Positions 55,286 through 63,915 of a DNA stretch of 64,000 nucleotides are shown here, piece after piece. A model generated the notes under the pieces. It searched no databases. It had not been told where the DNA came from and saw nothing but the letters and a program-made list of their open reading frames with translations. How positions within the stretch are numbered: the first letter of the stretch is position 1; each line of letters starts with the position of its first letter. A program made the translations under genes and the position numbers. This DNA is from Methylobacterium sp. FF17 (GTDB taxonomy: Bacteria > Pseudomonadota > Alphaproteobacteria > Rhizobiales > Beijerinckiaceae), in the NCBI RefSeq assembly GCF_025813715.1, contig NZ_CP107532.1:1426001-1490000 (forward strand), read 5' to 3'.

Positions 55286-56320
55286 ATGCTCTCCCCGCAA
55301 GGCGTCTCCCCAACAAGGCTGCTGCCCTTGAGTGCACCCGACACCGGTCCGGCTCCGACGGATCTGCCCCTGGTCGTCCTGACCAACCCGATCCACGCGG
55401 AGGCGATGGCCCTGCTGGCGCCGCACGCACGGGTCGTCAGCGCGGGGGACACGGCGCCCGAGACCCTGCGGGCGCTGGCGGCGGAGGCGGCGGGCCTGAT
55501 CGTGCGGGCGCAACTGCCCGACGACATCCTCGACCATGCGCCGCGCCTGCGCGGGATCGTGCGCCACGGCGTCGGGCTGGATTTCGTACCGCTGGCGGCG
55601 GCGACCGCGCGTGGCATCCCGGTAGCGAACCTCCCCGGCAGCAACACCGGGGCGGTGGCCGAGTACGTCTTCGCGGCCCTGTTCCACCTGCGCCGCCGCC
55701 TCGGCCCCCTCGACCGGACCCTGCGCGAGGCCGGCTGGCTGAGCGCCAAATCCCAGGCGAGCGACCTCGGCGAGATCGGCGGCACGACGATCGGCATCCT
55801 GGGCCTCGGCGGGATCGGCCGCCGGGTCGCCGCCATCGCGCGGCACGGCTTCGGCATGCGGGTGCTCGGCCATTCCCGCAGCGCCCGCGACCCGGACGGC
55901 CTGATCGAGGCGGTGGATCGCGAGACGCTGTTCGCCCGGAGCGACGCGGTGGTGGTGGCCTGCCCGCTGACGCCCGAGACGCGGGGTCTCGTCGATGCCG
56001 ACCTCATCGGCCGGATGCGGCCGGACGCCGTGCTGATCAACGTGGCGCGCGGGCCGATCGTGCGGGACGACGCCCTCGCGGCGGCCCTGCGCGCCGGCAC
56101 CCTCGGGGGCGCGGCCCTCGACGTGTTCGGGGTCCAGCCGCTGCCCCCGGACCACCCGTATTTCGGGTGCCCGAACCTGCTGCTGACCCCGCACGTGGCC
56201 GGCACGAGCGCGAACAGCCTGCGGGTGATGGGTCTCGGCGCCGCCGAGGAGATGATCCGCATCCTGCGCGGCGAGCCGCCGCGCAACCTCGTCAATCCGG
56301 CCGCGCTGGCGGTCCGCTGA
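55286..56320 (+). CDS. D-2-hydroxyacid dehydrogenase
   Basis: An NAD(P)-dependent D-isomer-specific 2-hydroxyacid dehydrogenase of 344 residues. The cofactor loop is GILGLGGIGRRVAAIARHGFG; the catalytic Arg lies in INVARGPIVRDDAL, the Glu downstream, and the His in LLTPHVAGTSANSL. It may reduce glyoxylate, hydroxypyruvate or a 2-keto sugar acid; the neighbours favour an aldonate-derived substrate. The ATG at 55286 gives an N-terminal extension of about 25 residues before the fold begins at LPLVVLTNPIH, so a later start is possible. The next gene begins 24 bases after its stop. Confidence 0.88.
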   Translation: MLSPQGVSPTRLLPLSAPDTGPAPTDLPLVVLTNPIHAEAMALLAPHARVVSAGDTAPETLRALAAEAAGLIVRAQLPDDILDHAPRLRGIVRHGVGLDFVPLAAATARGIPVANLPGSNTGAVAEYVFAALFHLRRRLGPLDRTLREAGWLSAKSQASDLGEIGGTTIGILGLGGIGRRVAAIARHGFGMRVLGHSRSARDPDGLIEAVDRETLFARSDAVVVACPLTPETRGLVDADLIGRMRPDAVLINVARGPIVRDDALAAALRAGTLGGAALDVFGVQPLPPDHPYFGCPNLLLTPHVAGTSANSLRVMGLGAAEEMIRILRGEPPRNLVNPAALAVR

Positions 56321-56344
56321 CCGGCACTCTCGGGAGACAACACC

Positions 56345-57280
56345 ATGGCCCTGACCAGCGCGATCAAGGGAGTGATCCCCATCGCCCCGACGCCGTTCCA
56401 TCCCGATGGCCGGGTCGACGAGACCTCCCTCGACCGGATGTCCGACTTCTTCGCCGGCGCGGGCATCGACGGCCTCACGATCCTGGGCCAGCTCGGCGAG
56501 GCCCCGAAGCTCGATCACGCCGAGGCCGTCGCCATCGCCCGGCGGGTCATCGGGCGCATGGACGTGCCCGTCCTCGTCGGCGTCTCGGCGCCGGGCTTCG
56601 CCGCCATGCGCTCGCTCGCCCGCGAGGTGATGGATCTCGGTGCCGCCGGCGTGATGATCGGGCCGCCCAACACCCTGCGCACGGACGACCAGGTGGTCGC
56701 CTATTACCGCAACGCCGCCGAGGCGATCGGGCCGGACGTGCCCTTCGTGATCCAGGACTATCCGCTCACCTTCTCGGTGGTGATGACGCCGGCCGTGATC
56801 CGCCGGATCGTCACCGAGAACCCGTCCTGCGTCATGCTCAAGCACGAGGACTGGCCGGGGCTCGACAAGATCACGGCCCTGCGCGGCTTCGAGCAGGACG
56901 GCTCCATGCGCCACATCGCGATCCTGACCGGCAATGGCGGTCTCTTCCTCGATTTCGAGATGGAGCGCGGAGCGGACGGGGCCAATACCGGCTACGCCTT
57001 CCCGGAGATGCTGGTGGACGTGGTGCGGCTGTCGGCGGCGGGCGAGCGGGACGCGGCCCACGACCTCTTCGACGCGCACCTGCCGTATCTCCGCTACGAG
57101 CAGCAGCAGGGGCCGCTGGGCCTCGCGGTGCGCAAGTACGTCTTCCAGAAGCGCGGGATCTTCGCCTCCGACGCGCAGCGCAAGCCCGCCGCCGCCCTGT
57201 CCGCGCAGGGCAAGCGGGAGGTCGACTATCTCCTGTCGCGCATTGCCCGCGTCGACCCGCGCGCACGCATGGCGCCCTGA
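56345..57280 (+). CDS. dihydrodipicolinate synthase-family protein (sugar-acid aldolase/dehydratase)
   Basis: A class I aldolase-fold protein of 311 residues. The N terminus (IKGVIPIAPTPFHPDGRVDE) and GLTILGQLGEAPKLDHAEA are family blocks; the Schiff-base lysine is in CVMLKHEDWPG (about 166) and the partner Tyr in VIQDYPLTFS. In place of the GTTGE of true DapA it has GQLGE. Its position next to an IlvD/Edd dehydratase suggests action on a 2-keto-3-deoxy acid, as an aldolase or a dehydratase, rather than in lysine synthesis. The exact reaction is not determined by sequence. A ribosome site (GGGAGA) precedes the ATG. Confidence 0.9.
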   Translation: MALTSAIKGVIPIAPTPFHPDGRVDETSLDRMSDFFAGAGIDGLTILGQLGEAPKLDHAEAVAIARRVIGRMDVPVLVGVSAPGFAAMRSLAREVMDLGAAGVMIGPPNTLRTDDQVVAYYRNAAEAIGPDVPFVIQDYPLTFSVVMTPAVIRRIVTENPSCVMLKHEDWPGLDKITALRGFEQDGSMRHIAILTGNGGLFLDFEMERGADGANTGYAFPEMLVDVVRLSAAGERDAAHDLFDAHLPYLRYEQQQGPLGLAVRKYVFQKRGIFASDAQRKPAAALSAQGKREVDYLLSRIARVDPRARMAP

Positions 57281-57303
57281 AACCGGGACGGAAGCGAATC
57301 ATC

Positions 57304-59016
57304 ATGAGCAAGGGTCTGCGCAAGGGCCTCACCAGCTACGGCGACGCGGGCTTCTCCCTGTTCCTGCGCAAGGCCTTCATCAAGGCGGCGGGCTACACGG
57401 ACGATGCCCTCGACCGGCCGATCGTCGGCATCACCAACACGGCGAGCGACTACAACCCCTGCCACGGCAACGCCCCGGCCCTCATCGAGGCGGCCAAGCG
57501 CGGGGTGATGCTGGCGGGCGGCCTGCCCATGGTGTTCCCGACGATCTCGATTCACGAGAGCTTCGCCCACCCCACCTCGATGTACCTGCGCAACCTCATG
57601 GCCATGGACACCGAGGAAATGCTGCGGGCGCAGCCCATGGACGCCGTCATCGTCATCGGAGGCTGCGACAAGACCCTGCCGGCACAGATCATGGCGGCGG
57701 CGAGCGTGGACCTGCCCACCGTCGTCATCCCGGTCGGGCCGATGGTGGTGGGCCACCACAAGGGCGAGGTGCTCGGCGCCTGCACCGATTGCCGCCGCCT
57801 CTGGAGCGCGCACCGGGCCGGGACGATCGACGCCGACGAGATCGAGGCCGTCAACAGCCGGCTCGCGCCGTCGGTCGGCACCTGCATGGTGATGGGGACG
57901 GCGAGCACCATGGCCTGCGTGACCGAGGCCCTCGGTCTGTCCCTGCCGATGAGCGCCACCGTGCCGGCGCCGCATGCCGAGCGCATCCGGATCGCGGAAC
58001 TGAGCGGGCGCCGCGCCGCCGAGATGGCGGTCTCGGGCGGTCCCCGTCCGAGCCAACTCCTGACCCCGGCCGCCTTCCGCAACGCGCAGGTCGTGCTCCA
58101 GGCCATCGGCGGCTCCACCAACGGCCTGATCCACCTCACGGCCATCGCCAACCGGACACCGCACCGCATCGACCTCGACGCCTTCGACCGGATCGGGGCC
58201 GAGGTGCCGGTCCTGGTCGACCTGAAGCCCTCGGGCGAGCACTACATGGAGCACTTCCACCATGCGGGCGGGATGCCGGCCCTGCTGCGCAACCTCGGGC
58301 CCCTCATCGACCGCGACGCCCTGACCGTCGCGGGCGGCACCCTGCGGGAGGTGGTGGCGCAAGCCGAGGACGTGCCGGGACAGACCGTGATCCGCTCGGC
58401 CGGCGATCCGATCAAGCCGGTCGGCGCCATGGCGGTGCTGCGCGGAAACCTCGCCCCGCGCGGCGCCCTCATCAAGCACAGTGCCGCGAGCCCGGGCCTG
58501 CTCCAGCATACCGGCCGGGCGGTGGTCTTCAGCTCGATCGAGGACATGACCACCCGGATCGACGATCCCGACCTCGATGTCGAACCCGACGACGTCCTCG
58601 TCCTCCAGAATGCCGGCCCGAAGGGCGCCCCCGGCATGCCGGAGGCGGGCTACCTGCCGATCCCGCGCAAGATCCTGGCGCGCGGGATCAAGGACATGGT
58701 GCGCATCTCGGATGCCCGCATGAGCGGGACCGCCTTCGGCACCATCGTGCTCCACATCACCCCGGAATCGGCGGTCGGCGGCCCGTTGAGCCTCGTCCGG
58801 ACCGGGGACAGGATCCGCCTCGACACCGCCGGTCGGCGCATCGACGTGCTGGTGGAGGCGGCGGAATGGGAGTCCCGCCGCACCGCCCTCGACCCGGCGC
58901 GAAGGCCGGACTGGGCCGCACGCGGCTATGCGCGCCTGTTTCACGACACGGTGCTGCAGGCGGACGAGGGCTGCGACTTCGATTTTCTGCGGGCCGAACC
59001 GACGCGCGAGCCGTAA
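57304..59016 (+). CDS. IlvD/Edd-family dehydratase, aldonate (L-arabinonate-type) dehydratase
   Basis: Iron-sulfur dehydratase of 570 residues. Cluster cysteines are in DYNPCHGNAP, IGGCDKTLPAQIMAA and VGTCMVMGTASTMAC; the C-terminal block ISDARMSGTAFGTIVLHITPES holds the catalytic serine. The KGLTSYGDAGFSLFLRKAFIKAAGY start and overall length match sugar-acid dehydratases (arabinonate/xylonate group) rather than dihydroxyacid dehydratase IlvD of isoleucine/valine synthesis. It would convert an aldonate to a 2-keto-3-deoxy acid, the substrate for the preceding gene product. It lies 23 bases after that gene. Confidence 0.92.
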   Translation: MSKGLRKGLTSYGDAGFSLFLRKAFIKAAGYTDDALDRPIVGITNTASDYNPCHGNAPALIEAAKRGVMLAGGLPMVFPTISIHESFAHPTSMYLRNLMAMDTEEMLRAQPMDAVIVIGGCDKTLPAQIMAAASVDLPTVVIPVGPMVVGHHKGEVLGACTDCRRLWSAHRAGTIDADEIEAVNSRLAPSVGTCMVMGTASTMACVTEALGLSLPMSATVPAPHAERIRIAELSGRRAAEMAVSGGPRPSQLLTPAAFRNAQVVLQAIGGSTNGLIHLTAIANRTPHRIDLDAFDRIGAEVPVLVDLKPSGEHYMEHFHHAGGMPALLRNLGPLIDRDALTVAGGTLREVVAQAEDVPGQTVIRSAGDPIKPVGAMAVLRGNLAPRGALIKHSAASPGLLQHTGRAVVFSSIEDMTTRIDDPDLDVEPDDVLVLQNAGPKGAPGMPEAGYLPIPRKILARGIKDMVRISDARMSGTAFGTIVLHITPESAVGGPLSLVRTGDRIRLDTAGRRIDVLVEAAEWESRRTALDPARRPDWAARGYARLFHDTVLQADEGCDFDFLRAEPTREP

Positions 59017-59090
59017 AGGAAACCGGCGCGCGGGCGCGTCGACATCCGGTCGATGCGAAGCGCCTCCGCCCGACCGTGAAAAGGGTCTCC

Positions 59091-59867
59091 ATGTCCGAAG
59101 CCTTCGATCCCCAGCCCGCCGCCGACCTCCTGCTCGCGGCCTACCGCGAGGGCCGGCAACTCACGGACCTGCCGGACGCCGTCCGCCCGCGCACCATGGC
59201 GGAGGGCTACGCCATCCAGGACCGTCTCCTCGCGGCCATCGGGGATGAATGCGCCGGCTGGAAGCTCGCCATCGGCAGCGCCAAGGGCAAGCGCACCTCC
59301 GGTGTCGGCCGCTCCATCGCGGGCCGCGTGCTGAAGAGCCAGCTCCACGGGGACGGCGCGGCGATCCGGATGCCGCATGCCGGCGCGGTGACGGTGGAGT
59401 TCGAGATCGCCTACGTGATCGCGCGCGACATCGACCCCGACGCGCCCGCCGTCGAGGCATCGGACGTCGTCGCCGAGACCCGCGTGGCCTTCGAACTCGT
59501 CCTGTCGCGGTTCTTCGACCGCCGCGCCGTCGGCTGGCCGAGCTTCGCCGCCGACAATTCCGCCTTCCAGGCCCTGGTGATCGGACCGGCGATCGAGTCG
59601 GGGGACGTCGCCGAGGTGGCGCGCAGCCTCGTGGTCGAGGTCGACGGTGTCGCGCGGGTCCGGGCCGTGACGGGCGAGGACGAGACCGACCCGCTCGCGG
59701 CCCTCACCGATCTCATCGCCGTCTCGCGCGAGCGCGGCGTGCCGATCCCCGCCGGCAGCATCGTGTCCACCGGCACCCTGTCCGTCCCCTTCGACCTCAC
59801 GGGGCCGGGGACGATCACGGCGCGCTTCGCGGGGCGGAGCCTGGGATTCTCGCTCCTGCCCGTGTGA
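59091..59867 (+). CDS. 2-keto-4-pentenoate hydratase/FAH-family protein
   Basis: A 258-residue MhpD-like protein of the fumarylacetoacetate hydrolase superfamily. The N-terminal part resembles hydratases (ADLLLAAYREGRQL, MAEGYAIQDRLLA, GWKLAIGS). The metal-binding E-x-E pair is in VTVEFEIAYVIARDI, and AFELVLSRFFD and STGTLSVPFDLTGPG follow the family plan. It closes the sugar-acid operon and may hydrate or cleave the dehydrated keto acid. The ATG is preceded by a weak AAGGG site, 74 bases after the dehydratase. Confidence 0.88.
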   Translation: MSEAFDPQPAADLLLAAYREGRQLTDLPDAVRPRTMAEGYAIQDRLLAAIGDECAGWKLAIGSAKGKRTSGVGRSIAGRVLKSQLHGDGAAIRMPHAGAVTVEFEIAYVIARDIDPDAPAVEASDVVAETRVAFELVLSRFFDRRAVGWPSFAADNSAFQALVIGPAIESGDVAEVARSLVVEVDGVARVRAVTGEDETDPLAALTDLIAVSRERGVPIPAGSIVSTGTLSVPFDLTGPGTITARFAGRSLGFSLLPV

Positions 59868-59903
59868 GGGACGCCCCGCCCGCGCGGGGCGCGGGAAACC
59901 GCC

Positions 59904-61067
59904 TCAATGCGCCGCGATGCGGCGGTTCGGGACGATGTCGTTGGCCATGACCTCGCCGAACGGACCGTTGTTGCGGGCGTTCGTCGGGGCGACCCCGGTG
60001 GTGGCGCGCAAGGGGAGCTTGGGGAAGACCAGCTCGGCGAAGCGGTAGGCCTCCTCCAGGTGGGGATAGCCCGACAGGATGAAGCGGTCGATCCCGAGGT
60101 CGATGTACTCCTTCATGCGGTCGGCGACCTGATCCGCCGAGCCGACGAGGGCGGTTCCCGCCCCGCCACGCACGAGGCCCACGCCCGCCCAGAGGTTCGG
60201 CGAGACTTCGAGCTTCGTGCGGTCCCCCCCGTGCAGGGCCATCATGCGGCTCTGGCCGACGGAATCCTGGCGCTTCAGGGTGGCCTGCGCCCGCGCGATG
60301 GTCTCGTCGTCGAGGCGCGAGATCAGGCTCTCGGCGGCGGCCCAGGCCTCGCCCTCCGTCTCGCGCACGATGACGTGGAGCCGGATGCCGTAGGAGAAGG
60401 TCTTGCCCTTGCGGTCGGCCGCCTCGCGGGCCCTGGCGATCTTCTCGGCGACGCCTGCGGGGGGCTCGCCCCAGGTGAGGTAGACCTCGCAATGCTCGGC
60501 CGCGACCTCGATGCCGGCGGGCGACGAACCGCCGAAATAGAGCGGGGGATAGGGGCTCTGCACGGGCGGGAAGATGACCCGGCCCTCCTCCACCTTGAGG
60601 TGCTTGCCCGTGTAGGACACGGTCTCGCCGGACATCAGCCCGCGCCAGATGTGCAGGAACTCGTCGGTGACGACGTAGCGCTCGTCATGGTCGAGGAAAA
60701 CGCCGTCGCCGCGCAGTTCCACCGGATCGCCGCCGGTGACGACGTTGATGAGGAGGCGCCCGTCCGAGATCCGGTCGAGCGTCGCGGCCATGCGGGCGGC
60801 GACGGACGGCTCCTGCAGGCCGGGCCGCACGGCGACGAGGAAGCGCAGGCGCTTCGTGAGCGGCGCCAGCGCCGAGGCCACCACCCAGGAATCCTCGCAG
60901 GAGCGGCCCGTGGGCAGCAGCACGCCGTAATAGCCGAGCTCGTCCGCAGCCTGCGCGATCTGGCGCAGGTACGAGATCGAGACGTCGCGGGCGCCTTCCT
61001 GGGCGCCGAGGTAACGGCCGTCGCCGTGGGTGGGGAGGAACCAGAGTACGTCGGTCTGTCCAGTCAT
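59904..61067 (-). CDS. ssuD: FMNH2-dependent alkanesulfonate monooxygenase
   Basis: Luciferase-like flavin monooxygenase of 387 residues that releases sulfite from alkanesulfonates. SsuD features: [15 protein letters not shown] at the start, [56 protein letters not shown] and the C-terminal [20 protein letters not shown] with its conserved Arg. It needs reduced FMN from the reductase encoded by the first gene of the same cluster. It is last in the minus-strand order ssuE, ssuC, ssuB, ssuD. The start is the ATG at 61067; a GTG four codons earlier is less likely. Confidence 0.94.
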   Translation of the reverse strand: MTGQTDVLWFLPTHGDGRYLGAQEGARDVSISYLRQIAQAADELGYYGVLLPTGRSCEDSWVVASALAPLTKRLRFLVAVRPGLQEPSVAARMAATLDRISDGRLLINVVTGGDPVELRGDGVFLDHDERYVVTDEFLHIWRGLMSGETVSYTGKHLKVEEGRVIFPPVQSPYPPLYFGGSSPAGIEVAAEHCEVYLTWGEPPAGVAEKIARAREAADRKGKTFSYGIRLHVIVRETEGEAWAAAESLISRLDDETIARAQATLKRQDSVGQSRMMALHGGDRTKLEVSPNLWAGVGLVRGGAGTALVGSADQVADRMKEYIDLGIDRFILSGYPHLEEAYRFAELVFPKLPLRATTGVAPTNARNNGPFGEVMANDIVPNRRIAAH

Positions 61068-61099
61068 GGGGTCTCTCACGCGGTTTGAGGGCGCGGCGT

Positions 61100-61939
61100 T
61101 CAGGCCGGCGCACGCTCGGAAAGCAAGTGGTCGAGGATGCGGCCTTCGAGGGCCGCGAGGTCGGCGTCCCCCCGGCGGCGCGGGCGGGCCACGTCCACCG
61201 TCACGTCGAGGGCGATGCGGCCGGCCTCCACCACGAGGATGCGGTCGGCCATCGCCACGGCCTCGGCGACGTCATGGGTGACGAGGATCGCGGTGAACCC
61301 CTGCGCCCGCCAGATCCGCTCGATCATCGCCTGCATGTCGATGCGGGTCAGCGCGTCCAGCGCTCCCAGCGGCTCGTCGAGGGCGAGCAGGCCCGGGCGG
61401 CTGACGAGGGCGCGGGCGAGCGCCACGCGCTGGCGCTGGCCACCCGACAGGGTCGCGGGCCAGTTGCCGGATTTCTCGGACAGGCCGACCTCCGCGAGGG
61501 CGGCCTGCGCCTTCGCGCGTCGCTCCGCCTTCGGGCCGCCTTCGCCGAGGCCCACCGCGACGTTGTCGACGACCCGGGCCCAGGGCAGCAGGCGCGGCTC
61601 CTGGAACATGATGCGCTTCGGGGGCGTGCGCAGGGCCTGCGCTTCGAGGTTGATGCGCCCGGCGCTGGGGCTCTCCAGCCCGAGGATCAGGCGCAGCAGG
61701 GTGCTCTTGCCGCAGCCCGAGCGTCCGACCACGGCCACGAACTGCCCGGCCGGGATGTGAAGGTCGAGCCCCTCGATCACCGTCTGGCCGTCGAAGTCCT
61801 TCCTCAGGTCGCGGATCGTGATGCCGGTGGCGGAAGGCGCCGGCCCGGTGCGGGCCGGCGCCTTCGGGACGGAGGCCTCACGCGGTTTCAAGTCGCGAAT
61901 CTCGGTGTCCTCGGGGACGCGAAGGGCGGTGGCGAGCAT
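61100..61939 (-). CDS. ssuB: aliphatic sulfonate ABC transporter ATP-binding protein
   Basis: A 279-residue ATPase. Walker [10 protein letters not shown] is at 72-80, Q-loop [11 protein letters not shown], signature [16 protein letters not shown] near 158, Walker [17 protein letters not shown], and the switch His in [14 protein letters not shown]. The FQEPRLLPW motif is typical of SsuB. A ~38-residue N-terminal extension precedes the fold. It lies 33 bases before ssuD and 240 bases after ssuC, the latter gap filled by a REP-like pair. Confidence 0.92.
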   Translation of the reverse strand: MLATALRVPEDTEIRDLKPREASVPKAPARTGPAPSATGITIRDLRKDFDGQTVIEGLDLHIPAGQFVAVVGRSGCGKSTLLRLILGLESPSAGRINLEAQALRTPPKRIMFQEPRLLPWARVVDNVAVGLGEGGPKAERRAKAQAALAEVGLSEKSGNWPATLSGGQRQRVALARALVSRPGLLALDEPLGALDALTRIDMQAMIERIWRAQGFTAILVTHDVAEAVAMADRILVVEAGRIALDVTVDVARPRRRGDADLAALEGRILDHLLSERAPA

Positions 61940-62020
61940 GGGACGGACCGTCGAAGGGGAGTGGGGGTTTTGAGAAAGAGCCGCATGGCACCGTGGTGGC
62001 GCTCTTCGAAGAGGGCGCGT

Positions 62021-62134
62021 CCCCCTCCCCCTTGCGGGGAGGGGTCAGGGGTGGGGCTGGTTGGGTGACCCTCGGCCCCCAGAGGCTGGCGGAGCCACCC
62101 CCACCTCCGGCTCCTCCCCGCAAGGGGGAGGAGA
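62021..62134. repeat. REP-like inverted pair between ssuC and ssuB
   Basis: Two opposite units: CCCCTCCCCCTTGCGGGGAG with GGGGTCAGGGGTGGGG (62022-62056) and CCCCCACCTCCGG with CTCCTCCCCGCAAGGGGGAG (62098-62131). Each unit makes its own hairpin (CTCCCC-TTG-CGGGGAG type) and the two can pair with each other. It is the same design as the pair at 36368-36459. Confidence 0.7.
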
Positions 62135-62178
62135 GCCGTGCCAGGATCCGTGCGTCGTGATCAGTCCCAAATGGCGCA

Positions 62179-62976
62179 TCACGCGTTCCGGTAGGCCGGG
62201 TTCCAGGCCAGGAACCTGCGCTCAAGCAGCCGGGTCACGGCATCCGCCGCCTTGCCGAGGCCGGCATAGATCACGATGGCCAGGACCACGACGTCCACCA
62301 GCATGAACTCGCGCGCCTGCATCGCCATGTAGCCGAGGCCGGAGGAGGCCGAGATCGTCTCGGCGACGATCAGCGTCAGCCACATGATGCCGAGTGCGTA
62401 GCGCAGGCCCACGAAGATCGAGGGCAGCGCGCCCGGCAGCACCACGCGGGTGAAGAGCGAGACCGGCGACATGCCGTAGACCCGGCCCATCTCGACGAGT
62501 TGCGGATCGACCGAGCGGATGCCGTGCAGGGTGTTGGCGTAGACCGGGAAGAACACGCCGATCGCCACGAGGAAGAGCTTGGCCTCCTCGTCGATTCCGA
62601 ACCACAGGATCACCAGGGGGATCAGCGACAGGTGCGGGATGTTGCGGATCATCTGCAGTGTCGTGTCGGTCAGGCGCTCGGACAGCCGCGACAGGCCATT
62701 GGCGAGGCCGAGCGCGAAGCCGATGCCACCACCGATGAGGAAGCCGACCGCCGCGCGGGCGAAGCTGATCGAGAGGTTGGTCCAGAGTTCGCCGCTGCGC
62801 GCCGCCGCCCAGCCCGCCGCGAGGACGCCGGAGGGCGCCGGCATGAAGCGGGTGGAGACGAGGCCGGCGGAAGCAGCCACCTGCCAGCCCAGCAGGATCG
62901 CCACGGGGACGAGCCAGGGCGTCAGGCGCTCGGCGGCGCGGGCCTTGAAGGTGCGGGTCTCGGAAAGGGTCGTCAT
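62179..62976 (-). CDS. ssuC: aliphatic sulfonate ABC transporter permease
   Basis: A 265-residue inner-membrane permease with about six helices. After a short cytoplasmic head, LVPVAILLGWQVAASAGLVS is the first helix. The ATPase-contact loop is QLVEMGRVYGMSPVSLFTRVVLPGALPSIFVGLRYALG. LIVAETISASSGLGYMAMQAREFMLVDVVV is a strong SsuC-family block. It lies 61 bases after the reductase gene. No ssuA binding-protein gene is present between the ssu genes here. Confidence 0.92.
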   Translation of the reverse strand: MTTLSETRTFKARAAERLTPWLVPVAILLGWQVAASAGLVSTRFMPAPSGVLAAGWAAARSGELWTNLSISFARAAVGFLIGGGIGFALGLANGLSRLSERLTDTTLQMIRNIPHLSLIPLVILWFGIDEEAKLFLVAIGVFFPVYANTLHGIRSVDPQLVEMGRVYGMSPVSLFTRVVLPGALPSIFVGLRYALGIMWLTLIVAETISASSGLGYMAMQAREFMLVDVVVLAIVIYAGLGKAADAVTRLLERRFLAWNPAYRNA

Positions 62977-63037
62977 GCGCTTCAGCCCTTGCTCGGCGGG
63001 GCGATGGGGTGGCGTCGGGCGATCAGCGGCGGCGTCC

Positions 63038-63628
63038 TCACCCGGCGCTGGCGAAGGCCGCAGGCCCCGCTTTGGGGGCGGATGCGCGGGCGGCGCGGGC
63101 TCCAAGCAGGTCCGCGAGCTGGCCCGCCGCATCCTTGACCCGGGCCTTCACGCCGGCATCGACCAGGACGCCGTCACGAAAATCCGCATCGGAACCGTAG
63201 ACGGCACTGGGGATCGTGTGGGCGCTGAAGAACCCGAACAGCGGACGCAGGGAATGCTCGACCACGAGGGCGTGACGCGGTCCGCCGCCGGTGGCGGACA
63301 GGATCACCGGCTTGCCCACCAGGGCGGCGGGATCGACGAAGTCGAACAGGTGCTTGAACAGGCCCGTATAGGCTCCCTTGTAGACCGGCGAGCCCACGAT
63401 GAGCGCATCCGCCCCCTCGATGGCCTCGACGATGCGGCGCGCCGGCAGCGGCAGTAGATCCCGCGACCACGCGGCCCCGAGGCCGGTGCCGGCATCCACC
63501 ATGTCGTAGAGGCGGATCTCGGCCCGGATCTCGGCGCCCACCGCCTCAGCGAGAGCCTCCGCGAGGGCCCGTGTCTTCGAAGGGCGCTGGAGGTTGGCGG
63601 TGAAGCCGACGATGCGGGGCAGCGACAT
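63038..63628 (-). CDS. ssuE: NAD(P)H-dependent FMN reductase (SsuE/MsuE type)
   Basis: Flavodoxin-like reductase of 196 residues that supplies FMNH2 to the sulfonate monooxygenase. The flavin phosphate-binding start is IVGFTANLQRPSKTRALAEAL, and the second flavin loop ADALIVGSPVYKGAYTGLFKHLFDFVDPAALVGKPVILSATGGGPRHAL is characteristic of MsuE/SsuE. It ends with an Ala/Pro-rich tail. It is first in the ssu cluster. A more A/T-rich leader upstream (63730-63830) probably holds the promoter, likely under sulfur-limitation control as in other ssu operons. Confidence 0.9.
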   Translation of the reverse strand: MSLPRIVGFTANLQRPSKTRALAEALAEAVGAEIRAEIRLYDMVDAGTGLGAAWSRDLLPLPARRIVEAIEGADALIVGSPVYKGAYTGLFKHLFDFVDPAALVGKPVILSATGGGPRHALVVEHSLRPLFGFFSAHTIPSAVYGSDADFRDGVLVDAGVKARVKDAAGQLADLLGARAARASAPKAGPAAFASAG

Positions 63629-63915
63629 GGGATCACTTTCGAATCGGCGCCAAGATCTCGGAACGCGTGAGCGCCACCGTCCCAGAGGAGCACTGGTCAA
63701 CACGGATGATCCCGCAGATATGCGCACTGTAAAACGTGATGGATTACGCGCCGATCGGTGACGACGCCTTGACGAAAACGTGCCCGTTGCGGGCCGCAAA
63801 ATCAATAAAACGTTCTTTTGAAAGCAACGGCGCCGGGAGAGAATCTCTCCAACCAGCGGGCATCCCGGAGACGATCTCCGTCGAGGAGCATTATCCTGCC
63901 AGAACTTCCACCCGA
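63629..63915. promoter_or_regulatory. leader/promoter region of the ssu cluster
   Basis: 287 bases without a gene. The segment around 63785-63830 is A/T-rich (AAATCAATAAAACGTTC). A small palindrome GGAGAGAATCTCTCC lies at 63836-63850 and GGAGACGATCTCC at 63868-63880; the two related dyads are possible operators. No sulfur-regulator consensus could be confirmed by eye. Confidence 0.45.

Noticed and set aside
56345..57280. DHDPS-family gene as lysine-biosynthetic dapA
   Set aside because: Operon with an aldonate dehydratase and FAH-family enzyme, and GQLGE in place of the DapA GTTGE motif, point to sugar-acid catabolism.
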